Shown piece by piece: positions 1 to 7,575 of a stretch of DNA of 64,000 nucleotides. Made by a program: the position numbers and the translations under genes. Under the pieces are notes generated by a model. The model made no database searches, was not told the DNA's origin, and saw only the letters and a program-made list of their open reading frames with translations. Source of the DNA: Kitasatospora sp. NA04385 (GTDB taxonomy: Bacteria > Actinomycetota > Actinomycetes > Streptomycetales > Streptomycetaceae); assembly GCF_013364235.1 (NCBI RefSeq), contig NZ_CP054919.1, positions 5,594,501 to 5,658,500 of the forward strand. The letters run 5' to 3'. The first letter of the stretch is position 1, and every line of letters begins with the position of its first letter.

Positions 1-889
1 GCTGCGCCGCCACCCCGCCGTCCTGCACTCCGCCGACTACCTGACCGGGCGCCGGTCGCTGGCCGGCGCGCGGGACGTCACGGTGGTCGGATCCGGCCAG
101 TCCGGCGCCGAGGTCTTCCTCGACCTGCTGCGCCACCGGGCCGGCGACGGCACCCGGCTGCGCTGGCTCACCCGCAGCCGGGCGATCGCCCCGATGGAGT
201 ACTCCAAGCTCGGCCTGGAGCAGTTCACCCCCGACTACACCCGCTACTTCCACGGCCTGCCCGCCGACGTCCGGGACGCCCTCGTCCCCGCCCAGTGGCA
301 ACTGCACAAGGCCGCCAGCGCCGAGACCATCGCCGAGATCCACGACCACCTGTACGAGCGCACCATCGGCCGCCCGATCGACGCCGAACCCGTCGAGATC
401 CTCCCCGGCACCGCCGTCACCGAGGCCGGCCAGGGCCCCTGCGGCGGGATCGAACTGCACTGCCGGCACGGCGACTCCGGCCGCCGCCACCTGGTCCGCA
501 CCGACGCCGTGGTGCTCGCCACCGGCTACCGGGCGGTGCGCCCCGCCGCGCTCGACCCGATCGCCGACCTGATCGACTGGGACGAGCAGGGCCGCTACCG
601 GGTCGACCTCGACCACCGGGTCGCCACCCGGCCGGAACTCACCGGCGGTCTGTACGTCCAGAACGCCGAGCTGCACACTCACGGTGTCGGCACCCCGGAC
701 CTCGGGCTCGGCGCGCACCGCGCCGCCGTGATCCTCAACGCCGTCGCGGGCAAGACGCTCCACCCGCTGCCCGACCGCACCGCCTGGACGACGTTCCTCC
801 CGCCCGCCGCCCCGGCCCCCGCGCCGTCCGCCCCGGCGCCGCTCCCACGACCCCAGGAAGGAACCGAGCGTGCCGCAGCCAGCCGCTGA
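1..889 (+). CDS. Lysine/ornithine-type amine N-monooxygenase, 3' part
   Basis: Partial gene: the reading frame is already open at base 2 and ends with TGA at 887-889. The visible part contains the NADPH-binding glycine motif VVGSGQSGAE (bases 83-112) and a C-terminal LATGYR motif (about 519-536), both typical of FAD- and NADPH-dependent lysine/ornithine N-monooxygenases (IucD/SidA/DesB family). These cytosolic enzymes hydroxylate the terminal amine of a diamine or basic amino acid, the first step toward hydroxamate siderophores. The tail after about base 800 is Ala/Pro-rich. It overlaps the following IucA/IucC gene by 20 bp, so the two are translationally linked in one siderophore operon. The FAD-binding N terminus lies outside the window, so the substrate cannot be judged. 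Confidence 0.85.
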   Translation, partial: LRRHPAVLHSADYLTGRRSLAGARDVTVVGSGQSGAEVFLDLLRHRAGDGTRLRWLTRSRAIAPMEYSKLGLEQFTPDYTRYFHGLPADVRDALVPAQWQLHKAASAETIAEIHDHLYERTIGRPIDAEPVEILPGTAVTEAGQGPCGGIELHCRHGDSGRRHLVRTDAVVLATGYRAVRPAALDPIADLIDWDEQGRYRVDLDHRVATRPELTGGLYVQNAELHTHGVGTPDLGLGAHRAAVILNAVAGKTLHPLPDRTAWTTFLPPAAPAPAPSAPAPLPRPQEGTERAAASR

Positions 890-2648
890 CCCCGCACTCC
901 ACCTGCCGCCCCAGCTCACCGCCGAGCACTGGCGGGCCGCCGGACGCGACATGCTCGCCAAACTGCTCGGCGAGTTCTCCTACGAGGAACTGCTGCACCC
1001 GCGCGCCGAGCCGGACGGCCGCTACCTGCTGCGGCTGCCCGACGCCGACTACCGCTTCGCCGCCCGCCGCGGCGCGTACGGCGGCTGGCGGGTCGACCCG
1101 GCGTCCGTCGAGGGCGGCGACGACCCGCTGCGCTTCCTCCAGCAGGCCCGGCACGAGCTCGGCCTGGGCGGCGACACCACCGGCCACCTGGTCCGCGAAC
1201 TCACCGCCACCCTGCTCGCCGACGCCCACCTGCGGGCCACCGCGCTCACCGCGGCCGAACTCGCCGACCTCGACCACGTCGCCCTGGAGGGCCGGCAGAC
1301 CGGCCACCCGTGGATCGTCGCCAACAAGGGCCGGATCGGCTTCTCCGCCAGCGACGCGGCCGGCTGGACCCCGGAGGCCCGACAGCCCCGCACCCTGCCC
1401 TGGCTCGCCGTGCACGAGAGCCTGGCCGTCTTCCGCGGCGACCCGACCGTCTACGACACCGAGCTCGACCCCGCCTTCCGCGACCAGCTCGGCGAGCGCG
1501 CCCACGAGTTCCGGCTGCTCCCGGTGCACCCCTGGCAGTGGGACGAGACCGTCGTCGGCCTGTTCGCGCCGTGGATCGCCGACGGCCGGATCATCCCGCT
1601 GCCCAGCGACGGCGACCTGCGGCTGCCCCAGCAGTCGATCCGCTCCTTCTTCAACCTCAGCCGCCCCGACCGCTGCACCGTCAAGCTGCCGCTGGCCATC
1701 CTCAACACCCTGGTCTGGCGCGGCCTGCCCACCGAGCGCGCCCTCGCCGCGCCCGCCGTCACCGCCTGGATCCACCGGCTGCGCGACACCGACCCGTACC
1801 TGCGCGACGAGTGCCGGGTCGTGCTGCTCGGCGAGATCGCCTCCGTCACCGTCGAGCACCCGCTGTACCGGGACCTGCCCGACGCGCCCTACCAGTACAA
1901 GGAGCTGCTCGGCGCGATCTGGCGCGAACCGCTCGGCCGCTACCTGGAGCCCGGCGAGCGGGCCCGCACCCTGGCCGCGCTGCTGCAGACCGGCTCCGAC
2001 GGGCGGGCGCTGGCCGCCGAGCTCGTCACCCGCTCCGGGCTGGCCCCGCGCGCGTGGGTGGGCCGGCTGTTCGCCGCGATGCTGCCGCCGCTGCTGCACT
2101 TCCTGTACCGCTACGGCCTGGTGTTCTCCCCGCACGGCGAGAACGCCATCGTGCTCTTCGACCGGGACGACGTCCCCGTCCGGCTCGCGGTCAAGGACTT
2201 CGTCGACGACGTCAACCTCAGCGACCAGCCGCTGGCCGAACTCGCCGACCTGCCCGCCGACATCGCCGGGGTGCTCAACCGGGAGGACCCGGACTACCTC
2301 TGCCAGTTCCTGCACTCCGGCCTGTTCATCGGCGTCTACCGCTACCTCGCCCCGCTGCTGGAGGACCAACTCGGCCTGCCCGAGGACGAGTTCTGGGAGC
2401 TGCTGCGCGCCGAGATCCTGGCCTGCCAGCGGCGCTTCCCCGAACTCGCCGACCGCCACAAGCTGTTCGACCTGTTCGCGCCCCGGATCGACCGGCTCTG
2501 CCTGAACCGCAACCGGCTGCTGCTGGACGGCTACCGGGACCGGCCGGACCGCCCGCACGCCGCCGTGCACGGCCAGGTCGACAACCCGCTGCACGCCGCC
2601 GTCCGGCTGCCCGTCCAGGCGTCCCGGGTTGTCAGTCCCGCCCCGTAG
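870..2648 (+). CDS. NIS siderophore synthetase, IucA/IucC family
   Basis: 592-residue NRPS-independent siderophore synthetase, an ATP-dependent ligase that joins carboxylates to hydroxamate amines. GTG start at 870 follows AGGAAGGA at 855-862. Family hallmarks are the QQSIRSFFN segment (about residue 252), the nucleotide-binding SPHGENA segment (about 420) followed by KDFVDDVN, and the C-terminal ferric reductase-like tail. Length and motifs fit DesD-like synthetases (about 590 residues). It overlaps the upstream N-monooxygenase, but no acyltransferase gene lies between them, unlike the classical desABCD order. From memory, S. coelicolor has a second, uncharacterised siderophore synthetase locus directly before its lexA-nrdR-nrdJ region (SCO5799-5801); this is probably the equivalent. 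Product unknown. Confidence 0.88.
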   Translation: MPQPAADPALHLPPQLTAEHWRAAGRDMLAKLLGEFSYEELLHPRAEPDGRYLLRLPDADYRFAARRGAYGGWRVDPASVEGGDDPLRFLQQARHELGLGGDTTGHLVRELTATLLADAHLRATALTAAELADLDHVALEGRQTGHPWIVANKGRIGFSASDAAGWTPEARQPRTLPWLAVHESLAVFRGDPTVYDTELDPAFRDQLGERAHEFRLLPVHPWQWDETVVGLFAPWIADGRIIPLPSDGDLRLPQQSIRSFFNLSRPDRCTVKLPLAILNTLVWRGLPTERALAAPAVTAWIHRLRDTDPYLRDECRVVLLGEIASVTVEHPLYRDLPDAPYQYKELLGAIWREPLGRYLEPGERARTLAALLQTGSDGRALAAELVTRSGLAPRAWVGRLFAAMLPPLLHFLYRYGLVFSPHGENAIVLFDRDDVPVRLAVKDFVDDVNLSDQPLAELADLPADIAGVLNREDPDYLCQFLHSGLFIGVYRYLAPLLEDQLGLPEDEFWELLRAEILACQRRFPELADRHKLFDLFAPRIDRLCLNRNRLLLDGYRDRPDRPHAAVHGQVDNPLHAAVRLPVQASRVVSPAP

Positions 2649-2661
2649 GCTGGGGGGCGTC

Positions 2662-4752
2662 ATGACGAACGACACCACCGCACCCCTGCCCGGCGGCCCG
2701 GAGACGGCCGAGCCCCCCGCGCCGGTCCCCGCCTCCCGACTCCCCGAACTGCTGCACGCCGCGGTCGCCGCCGTCGGCGGCGTGGAGCGCCCCGGGCAGG
2801 TCCGGATGGCCGAAGCCGTCTCCGCCGCCGTCGACGAGGGCGAGCACCTGCTCGTCCAGGCCGGCACCGGCACCGGAAAGTCCCTCGCCTACCTGGTGCC
2901 CGCGCTCGCCCACGGCGACCGGGTGGTCGTCGCCACCGCGACGCTCGCCCTGCAGCGCCAGCTCGTCGAACGGGACCTGCCGCGCACCGTCGAGGCGCTG
3001 CACCCGGTGCTGCGCCGCCGCCCGCTGTTCGCCATGCTCAAGGGCCGCTCCAACTACCTGTGCCTGCACCGGGCCAACGAGGGCACCCCGAGCGACGAGG
3101 GCGAGGGCCTGTTCGACCCGGTCGACGCGCTCGGCGGCCCCGCCGGCAAGCTCGGACAGGACGTGCTGCGGCTGCGCGAGTGGGCCGAGGAGACCGAGAC
3201 CGGCGACCGCGACGACCTCACCCCCGGCGTCTCGGACCGCGCCTGGGCGCAGCTCGCCGTCACCTCCAAGGAGTGCCTGGGCGCCTCCCGCTGCGCCTAC
3301 GGCGAGGAGTGCTTCGCCGAACAGGCCCGCGAGCGCGCCAAGCTGGCCGACGTGGTGGTCACCAACCACGCGATGCTCGCGATCGACGCGATCGAGGGCG
3401 CCCCCGTGCTGCCCGAGCACGGCCTGCTGATCATCGACGAGGCGCACGAGCTGGTGAACCGGGTCACCGGCGCGGCCACCGCCGAGCTCACCGTCAACGC
3501 GGTCAACCGGGCCGTCAAGCGGGCCGCCAAGCTCGCCAACGAGAAGGCCGTCGACGCCCTCCAGGCCGCCGCCGAGAACTTCCACGGCCTGATGGAGACC
3601 GCCCAGCCCGGGCAGGTCGACGAGCTCCCCGAGTACCTCGGCTACGCGGTGGCCGGCATCCGGGACGCCTGCCGCCAGGTCATCACCTCGCTCGGCGAGA
3701 CCCGCGACAAGGGCCTCACCGACGAGGACGCCGTCCGCAAGCAGGCGATGGCCTCCGCCGAGACGCTGCACGAGACGGCGGACCGGCTGCTCACCGGCTC
3801 CGAGTACGACGTGATCTGGATCGAGCGCTCCGACCGCTACGGCCTGGGCGCCGCCTCGCTGCGGGTCGCCCCGCTGTCCGTCTCCGGCCTGCTGCGGGAG
3901 AACCTGTACCGGGACCGCTCGGTCGTGCTGACCTCCGCCACGCTCAAGCTCGGCGGCGACTTCAACGGCGTCGCCGCCTCGCTGGGCCTGCCCGGCGAGA
4001 CCAGGCTCCCCGACCACCGCACCCCCGACGGCCCCGCCGCCGAGACCGGGGAGGACGCCCCGCCGTACTGGCGCGGCCTCGACGTCGGCTCCCCGTTCAG
4101 CTACCCCAAGCAGGGCATCCTCTACGTCGCCAAGCACCTCCCGCCGCCCGGCCGGGAGCCGGACCGGCCCGAGATGCTCGACGAGCTGACCGAGCTGATC
4201 GGCGCGGCCGGCGGGCGCACGCTGGGCCTGTTCTCCTCGATGCGGGCCGCCCAGACCGCCGCCGAGAAGCTCCGCGAGCGCCTCGACGTGCCGATCCTGC
4301 TCCAGGGCGAGGACACCCTCGGCGAACTCATCAAGGCCTTCGCGGCCGACGCCGGGACGTGCCTGTTCGGCACCCTCTCGCTCTGGCAGGGCGTCGACGT
4401 GCCGGGCTCCGCCTGCCAGCTCGTCGTGATGGACCGGATCCCCTTCCCGCGCCCCGACGACCCGCTGATGAGCGCCCGGCAGAAGGACGTCGAGGCGCAC
4501 GGCGGCAACGGCTTCATGGCGGTCGCCGCCACCCACGCCGCGCTGCTGATGGCCCAGGGCGCGGGCCGCCTGGTCCGGGCCGCCGACGACAAGGGCATCG
4601 TCGCGGTCCTCGACCCGCGGCTGGCCACCGCCCGCTACGGCGGCTTCTTCCGCTCCTCCATGCCGGACTTCTGGTACACCACCGACCGCAACCAGGTCCG
4701 CCGCTCGCTCGCCGCGATCGACGCCTCGGCCCCGCCGGTCAAGCCGCGCTGA
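2662..4752 (+). CDS. DinG/XPD-like ATP-dependent DNA helicase
   Basis: 696-residue superfamily 2 helicase of the DinG/YoaA/XPD type. Walker A (GTGTGKS) is near residues 69-75 and the DEAH box near 259-262. Four cysteines at C134, C205, C211 and C217 match the 4Fe-4S cluster arrangement of XPD/DinG helicases. C-terminal helicase motifs include VMDRIPFPRP and QGAGRLVR. Such enzymes unwind 5'-tailed or R-loop substrates during repair. ATG at 2662 was chosen; an in-frame GTG at 2629 would overlap the siderophore synthetase. It starts 13 bp after that gene but is functionally unrelated. It converges on the next gene over a strong hairpin at 4758-4791. Confidence 0.9.
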   Translation: MTNDTTAPLPGGPETAEPPAPVPASRLPELLHAAVAAVGGVERPGQVRMAEAVSAAVDEGEHLLVQAGTGTGKSLAYLVPALAHGDRVVVATATLALQRQLVERDLPRTVEALHPVLRRRPLFAMLKGRSNYLCLHRANEGTPSDEGEGLFDPVDALGGPAGKLGQDVLRLREWAEETETGDRDDLTPGVSDRAWAQLAVTSKECLGASRCAYGEECFAEQARERAKLADVVVTNHAMLAIDAIEGAPVLPEHGLLIIDEAHELVNRVTGAATAELTVNAVNRAVKRAAKLANEKAVDALQAAAENFHGLMETAQPGQVDELPEYLGYAVAGIRDACRQVITSLGETRDKGLTDEDAVRKQAMASAETLHETADRLLTGSEYDVIWIERSDRYGLGAASLRVAPLSVSGLLRENLYRDRSVVLTSATLKLGGDFNGVAASLGLPGETRLPDHRTPDGPAAETGEDAPPYWRGLDVGSPFSYPKQGILYVAKHLPPPGREPDRPEMLDELTELIGAAGGRTLGLFSSMRAAQTAAEKLRERLDVPILLQGEDTLGELIKAFAADAGTCLFGTLSLWQGVDVPGSACQLVVMDRIPFPRPDDPLMSARQKDVEAHGGNGFMAVAATHAALLMAQGAGRLVRAADDKGIVAVLDPRLATARYGGFFRSSMPDFWYTTDRNQVRRSLAAIDASAPPVKPR

Positions 4753-4757
4753 CGGCA

Positions 4758-4791
4758 CCGGCCCGGGCCCGCGCAGGCGGGCCCGGGCCGG
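4758..4791. terminator. Bidirectional hairpin terminator between convergent genes
   Basis: 15-bp perfect GC stem with a 4-base GCAG loop, between the helicase stop (4752) and the converging gene's stop (4805). No U-tract, as is usual in streptomycetes. Confidence 0.8.
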
Positions 4792-4804
4792 TCGGCCCGC
4801 CGGT

Positions 4805-5467
4805 TCAGCCGGCCGCGCCGACCAGGCGGCGCATGATCTCCATCAGTTCCTCCGGCGGGACGACGCTGGCCGTCCGGGTCTCCGGGTCGAGCCGCGTGAT
4901 CGAGGTGAGGGTGCCCGCCCGCCACCAGAACACCCGCGGCGACAGGCGCCCCGGGCCGTCCTCGTACGCGCCCTGCCCGAACATCGCCAGCGAGTTGACC
5001 GCCTCCGCGACGTGCCCGTCGGCGAGCGGGTGGAACACCAGGTTGTGCCGGTTCGGGACGACCAGCAGCACGCCCTCGTCCGGCAGCTCGGGCCCGCCCG
5101 CGGCCCGGACCGCCTCCTCGAACACCAGCAGCTTGCTGGCCGCGAACACCGACTCCGGGTGGCCCAGCAGATGCAGGACCGCGCCGCCCGGCCGGTCGAC
5201 GGTGTGGTGGTCCACCGGCTCGGCGAGCAGGTTGGCCCGGCCCGCGGCCGAGAGCTCCCCCCAGCCGAGGCCCACCACGTCCCGGTCGTCGAGCAGCCGG
5301 ACGCTCTCCGGGCCGTCCAGCACGCACCCCACCAGCAGGTCGGTGGCCAGCCGCCGCAGGTACCCGAACTGCCGCCGGGCCTCCTCGGGGACCGACTCCT
5401 CCGCGACCAGCCGCAGGTACACGCCGCTCAGCTGGTCCGGGGCGAGACGGGTCGACAGGTCGCTCAT
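4805..5467 (-). CDS. Conserved hypothetical protein (220 aa)
   Basis: 220 residues; I do not recognise a named family. ATG at 5467 is preceded on the minus strand by CGAGGAA with good spacing; longer in-frame starts lack coding character. The protein is soluble, with no signal peptide or membrane segment. Hydrophobic strands alternate with helices (for example VLLVVPNRHNLVFHPL and the C-terminal LMEIMRRLV), suggesting a compact alpha/beta fold. There is no cysteine cluster or nucleotide-binding motif. It lies alone between the convergent DinG-like helicase and lexA, in the same direction as lexA but separated from it by a lexA-side terminator, so it is probably transcribed independently. A function is not assigned. 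Confidence 0.75.
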   Translation of the reverse strand: MSDLSTRLAPDQLSGVYLRLVAEESVPEEARRQFGYLRRLATDLLVGCVLDGPESVRLLDDRDVVGLGWGELSAAGRANLLAEPVDHHTVDRPGGAVLHLLGHPESVFAASKLLVFEEAVRAAGGPELPDEGVLLVVPNRHNLVFHPLADGHVAEAVNSLAMFGQGAYEDGPGRLSPRVFWWRAGTLTSITRLDPETRTASVVPPEELMEIMRRLVGAAG

Positions 5468-5645
5468 GGCGCGGTTCCTCGGGGTGTGCGGGCCGCGGCG
5501 CAGGGCCGGGCGCGTCCGGTGGGGGCGGCCCGGCTCGTCGAGCCGACCGTACACCGATCACATCACGCAACTCCGGGCCCGCGCACGGCTTTTCGACCGG
5601 AGGGCGGCAGAGGGGAAGCCCGGCCCACCGGGCGGCGACGCCGGA

Positions 5646-5683
5646 AGTCCGGCCGCGGACGGGCACCCGTCCGCGGCCGGACT
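5646..5683 (-). terminator. lexA transcription terminator
   Basis: 18-bp perfect inverted repeat with a two-base centre, 17 bp beyond the lexA stop. It would form a very stable hairpin that insulates the downstream minus-strand gene. Confidence 0.8.
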
Positions 5684-5700
5684 CCCGCCGTCGCGTCCGC

Positions 5701-6537
5701 TCAGAGGCGGCGCAGCACCGCCACCACCTTGCCGAGGATCGTCGCGTTGTCGCCCGGGATCGGCTCGTACGCCGCGTTGTGCGGCATCAGCCAGATCTTC
5801 CCGTCCTCGCGCTTCAGCCGCTTCACCGTCGCCTCGCCGTCGATCATCGCGGCGACGATGTCCCCGTTCTCGGCGACCGGCTGCTTGCGGACGGTCACCC
5901 AGTCGCCGTCGCAGATCGCGGCCTCGATCATCGAGTCGCCCTTGACGGTGAGCGCGAACAGCTCGCCCTCGCCGACCAGCTGGCGCGGCAGCGGGAAGAC
6001 GTCCTCCACGGTCTGCTCGGCCAGGATCGGGCCGCCGGCCGCGATCCGCCCGACCAGCGGGACGTACGAGGTGGACGGCCGGCCGGAGGTCTCCGCCGCG
6101 GCCGGGCGGGCCACCTCGACGCCGCGGACCTCGTAGGCGCGCGGCCGGTGCGGGTCGCGGCGCAGGAAGCCCTTCCGTTCGAGCGCCATCAGCTGGTGCG
6201 CCACCGAGGAGGTGGAGGAGAGGCCGACGGCCTGGCCGATCTCGCGCATGGACGGCGGGTAGCCGCGACGCTGGACGGAGTCCCGGATGACCTCGATCAC
6301 GCGGCGCTGACGCTCGGTCAGACCCGCCTCGTCGGTGCGGATGCCGGGCGGCCGGCCGGGGAGGGAGCGGACGACGGGGGCGGGCGCGCCGAGCGCGGTT
6401 TCCTCGATCGGCTGACTACGGCTCATGGTCTGGTCCATGCTCTCCTGGTCAGTGGTGCGCGCGGAACGCTCCTGCACCGGGATGGCGGTCTTGGCTTCGG
6501 CGGTGTGCATGACGCCGGTGGCGCTGTGGGTGGACAT
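5701..6537 (-). CDS. lexA: LexA SOS repressor (S24 autoprotease)
   Basis: 278 residues. Winged HTH at about 73-125 (LTERQRRVIEVI, then PPSMREIGQAVGLSS) and an S24 peptidase domain at about 157-278. The self-cleavage bond is A167-G168 within RIAAGGPI; the catalytic pair is S202 (GDSMIEA) and K239 (ATVKRLK). LexA represses DNA-damage genes until RecA filaments trigger its cleavage. ATG at 6537 was chosen because GAGAGG precedes it by about 9 bases; an in-frame ATG 33 bp upstream has a poor ribosome site. The first 55 residues are a disordered, Streptomyces-type extension. The intergenic region to the divergent nrdR holds two LexA-type boxes, so autoregulation is likely. Confidence 0.97.
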   Translation of the reverse strand: MSTHSATGVMHTAEAKTAIPVQERSARTTDQESMDQTMSRSQPIEETALGAPAPVVRSLPGRPPGIRTDEAGLTERQRRVIEVIRDSVQRRGYPPSMREIGQAVGLSSTSSVAHQLMALERKGFLRRDPHRPRAYEVRGVEVARPAAAETSGRPSTSYVPLVGRIAAGGPILAEQTVEDVFPLPRQLVGEGELFALTVKGDSMIEAAICDGDWVTVRKQPVAENGDIVAAMIDGEATVKRLKREDGKIWLMPHNAAYEPIPGDNATILGKVVAVLRRL

Positions 6538-6608
6538 CGCGGCGACCCTCTCGTCGGGCTGGTGCTCCATCTGCCCAGCTCAACTGGCCCCTCTATCGAA
6601 AGGTTGCG

Positions 6609-6624
6609 CCAAACACACGTTCGA
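6609..6624. promoter_or_regulatory. LexA (SOS) box, lexA-proximal
   Basis: Sequence CCAAACACACGTTCGA matches 10 of the 12 defined positions of the actinobacterial SOS box TCGAAC-N4-GTTCGA. It lies 72 bp upstream of the lexA start and fits autorepression. Confidence 0.65.
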
Positions 6625-6672
6625 GTGAATTTATTCGAGGTCGGCTGACTTGATCAAGACTCCGGGTGTAAG

Positions 6673-6696
6673 TCGATTGCTTGTTCGACTCGAACA
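6673..6696. promoter_or_regulatory. Second LexA-type box and overlapping palindrome
   Basis: 6673-6688 (TCGATTGCTTGTTCGA) matches 10 of 12 SOS-box positions. Overlapping it, TGTTCGACTCGAACA at 6682-6696 is a perfect 15-base inverted repeat about its central C. It sits midway between lexA and nrdR and could affect either promoter. Confidence 0.5.
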
Positions 6697-6760
6697 GTCT
6701 ATGGCGTCACCCCGCGGCCTGTCCCCGAAACCGCCCGTTCACTCGGCGTGGCGACGCGCC

Positions 6761-6810
6761 AGCCACTAGATCTAGTGGCTAGTCTCCTCGATCGGGCACA
6801 GGTGTTGTGT
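6761..6810 (+). promoter_or_regulatory. Pair of NrdR boxes upstream of nrdR
   Basis: 6761-6780 is a perfect 20-bp palindrome with half-site AGCCACTAGA; its core CCACTAGATCTAGTGG fits the NrdR box (acaCwAtATaTwGtgt). A weaker match, GGCACAGGTGTTGTGT, is at 6795-6810. Their centres are 32 bp apart, about three helical turns, the spacing known for tandem NrdR boxes. Autorepression of the nrdR-nrdJ genes by NrdR is expected. Confidence 0.7.
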
Positions 6811-6864
6811 TCGGGTAGAGTGTGGCGAGTTGTTCGCCGTCGGGTCGCAGGGAGGGAGTTCCAG

Positions 6865-7341
6865 GTGCACTGCCCCTTCTGCCGGCATCCGGACAGCAGA
6901 GTCGTGGACAGTCGGGCCAGCGACGACGGGAGCTCGATCCGCCGCCGCCGGCAGTGCCCCGACTGCGGTCGGCGGTTCACCACCGTCGAGACCGCCACCC
7001 TGATGGTGATCAAGCGCAGCGGCGTCACCGAGCCCTTCTCCCGCGAGAAGGTGATCTCCGGCGTCCGCAAGGCCTGCCAGGGCCGCCCGGTCACCGAGGA
7101 CGCGCTGGCCCAGCTCGGCCAGCGGGTCGAGGAGTGCGTCCGGGCCAGCGGCAGCGCCGAACTCTCGACGCACGACGTCGGATTGGCCATACTCGGCCCC
7201 CTGAAGGAACTGGACGTGGTGGCGTACCTGCGGTTCGCCTCCGTCTACCGCGCGTTCGACAACCTCGAGGACTTCGAGGCCGCGATCGCGGAGCTGCGCT
7301 CGGAGCGGCCCGCGGTCCCCGAGCCGGTGCCCGTGCCCTAG
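6865..7341 (+). CDS. nrdR: Transcriptional repressor NrdR
   Basis: 158-residue NrdR, which senses ATP/dATP and represses ribonucleotide reductase genes. Zinc ribbon with C3, C6, C31 and C34, then an ATP-cone domain at about 46-136 (VIKRSGVTEPFSREKVISGV). GTG at 6865 was chosen because GGAGGGAG precedes it by 6 bases and the product then begins exactly at the conserved MHCPFC; the frame is open further upstream but without family similarity. It is followed after 234 bp by its expected target nrdJ, the standard streptomycete order. Two NrdR boxes upstream indicate autoregulation. Confidence 0.96.
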   Translation: MHCPFCRHPDSRVVDSRASDDGSSIRRRRQCPDCGRRFTTVETATLMVIKRSGVTEPFSREKVISGVRKACQGRPVTEDALAQLGQRVEECVRASGSAELSTHDVGLAILGPLKELDVVAYLRFASVYRAFDNLEDFEAAIAELRSERPAVPEPVPVP

Positions 7342-7399
7342 CGCCCGCGCCGGCCCGCTCTCCCCGTTTCCCCCGCAGTCCGTTCGCCGTTCATTTCAC

Positions 7400-7450
7400 G
7401 CAGTCCGTTTCACGCAGTTTGTTGTGCGCAGTCCGTTTCACGCAGTCCCA
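7400..7450 (+). repeat. Tandem 14-bp repeats in the nrdR-nrdJ gap
   Basis: Unit GCAGTCCGTTTCAC occurs at 7400-7413, 7414-7427 (4 changes) and 7428-7441, with a partial copy from 7442 and an isolated partial copy at 7375. The array lies 125 bp before the nrdJ start. It may be leader structure, a regulator array or simple slippage. Confidence 0.7.
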
Positions 7451-7575
7451 GCAGTCATCGCAGCACCCCGTGCGCCGTGGTGGGGTTCGCCCCTGCCCGC
7501 GTGCGGACGGAACGAACCAGTCGTGCCCGGACTTTTTCGGGCACTTCGGGCGTTTGCCCAGGAGGAGGAGCAAGA

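Noticed and set aside
735..2873. 712-codon open frame on the minus strand across the siderophore genes
   Set aside because: GC-rich DNA leaves the opposite frames open; the translation is Gly/Arg/Glu-rich with no family signature, while the plus strand encodes a clear IucA/IucC enzyme.
7342..7575. Cobalamin riboswitch upstream of nrdJ
   Set aside because: The leader is short and dominated by 14-bp repeats; no B12-box-like element was seen. NrdJ needs B12 as cofactor but is not necessarily riboswitch-controlled.
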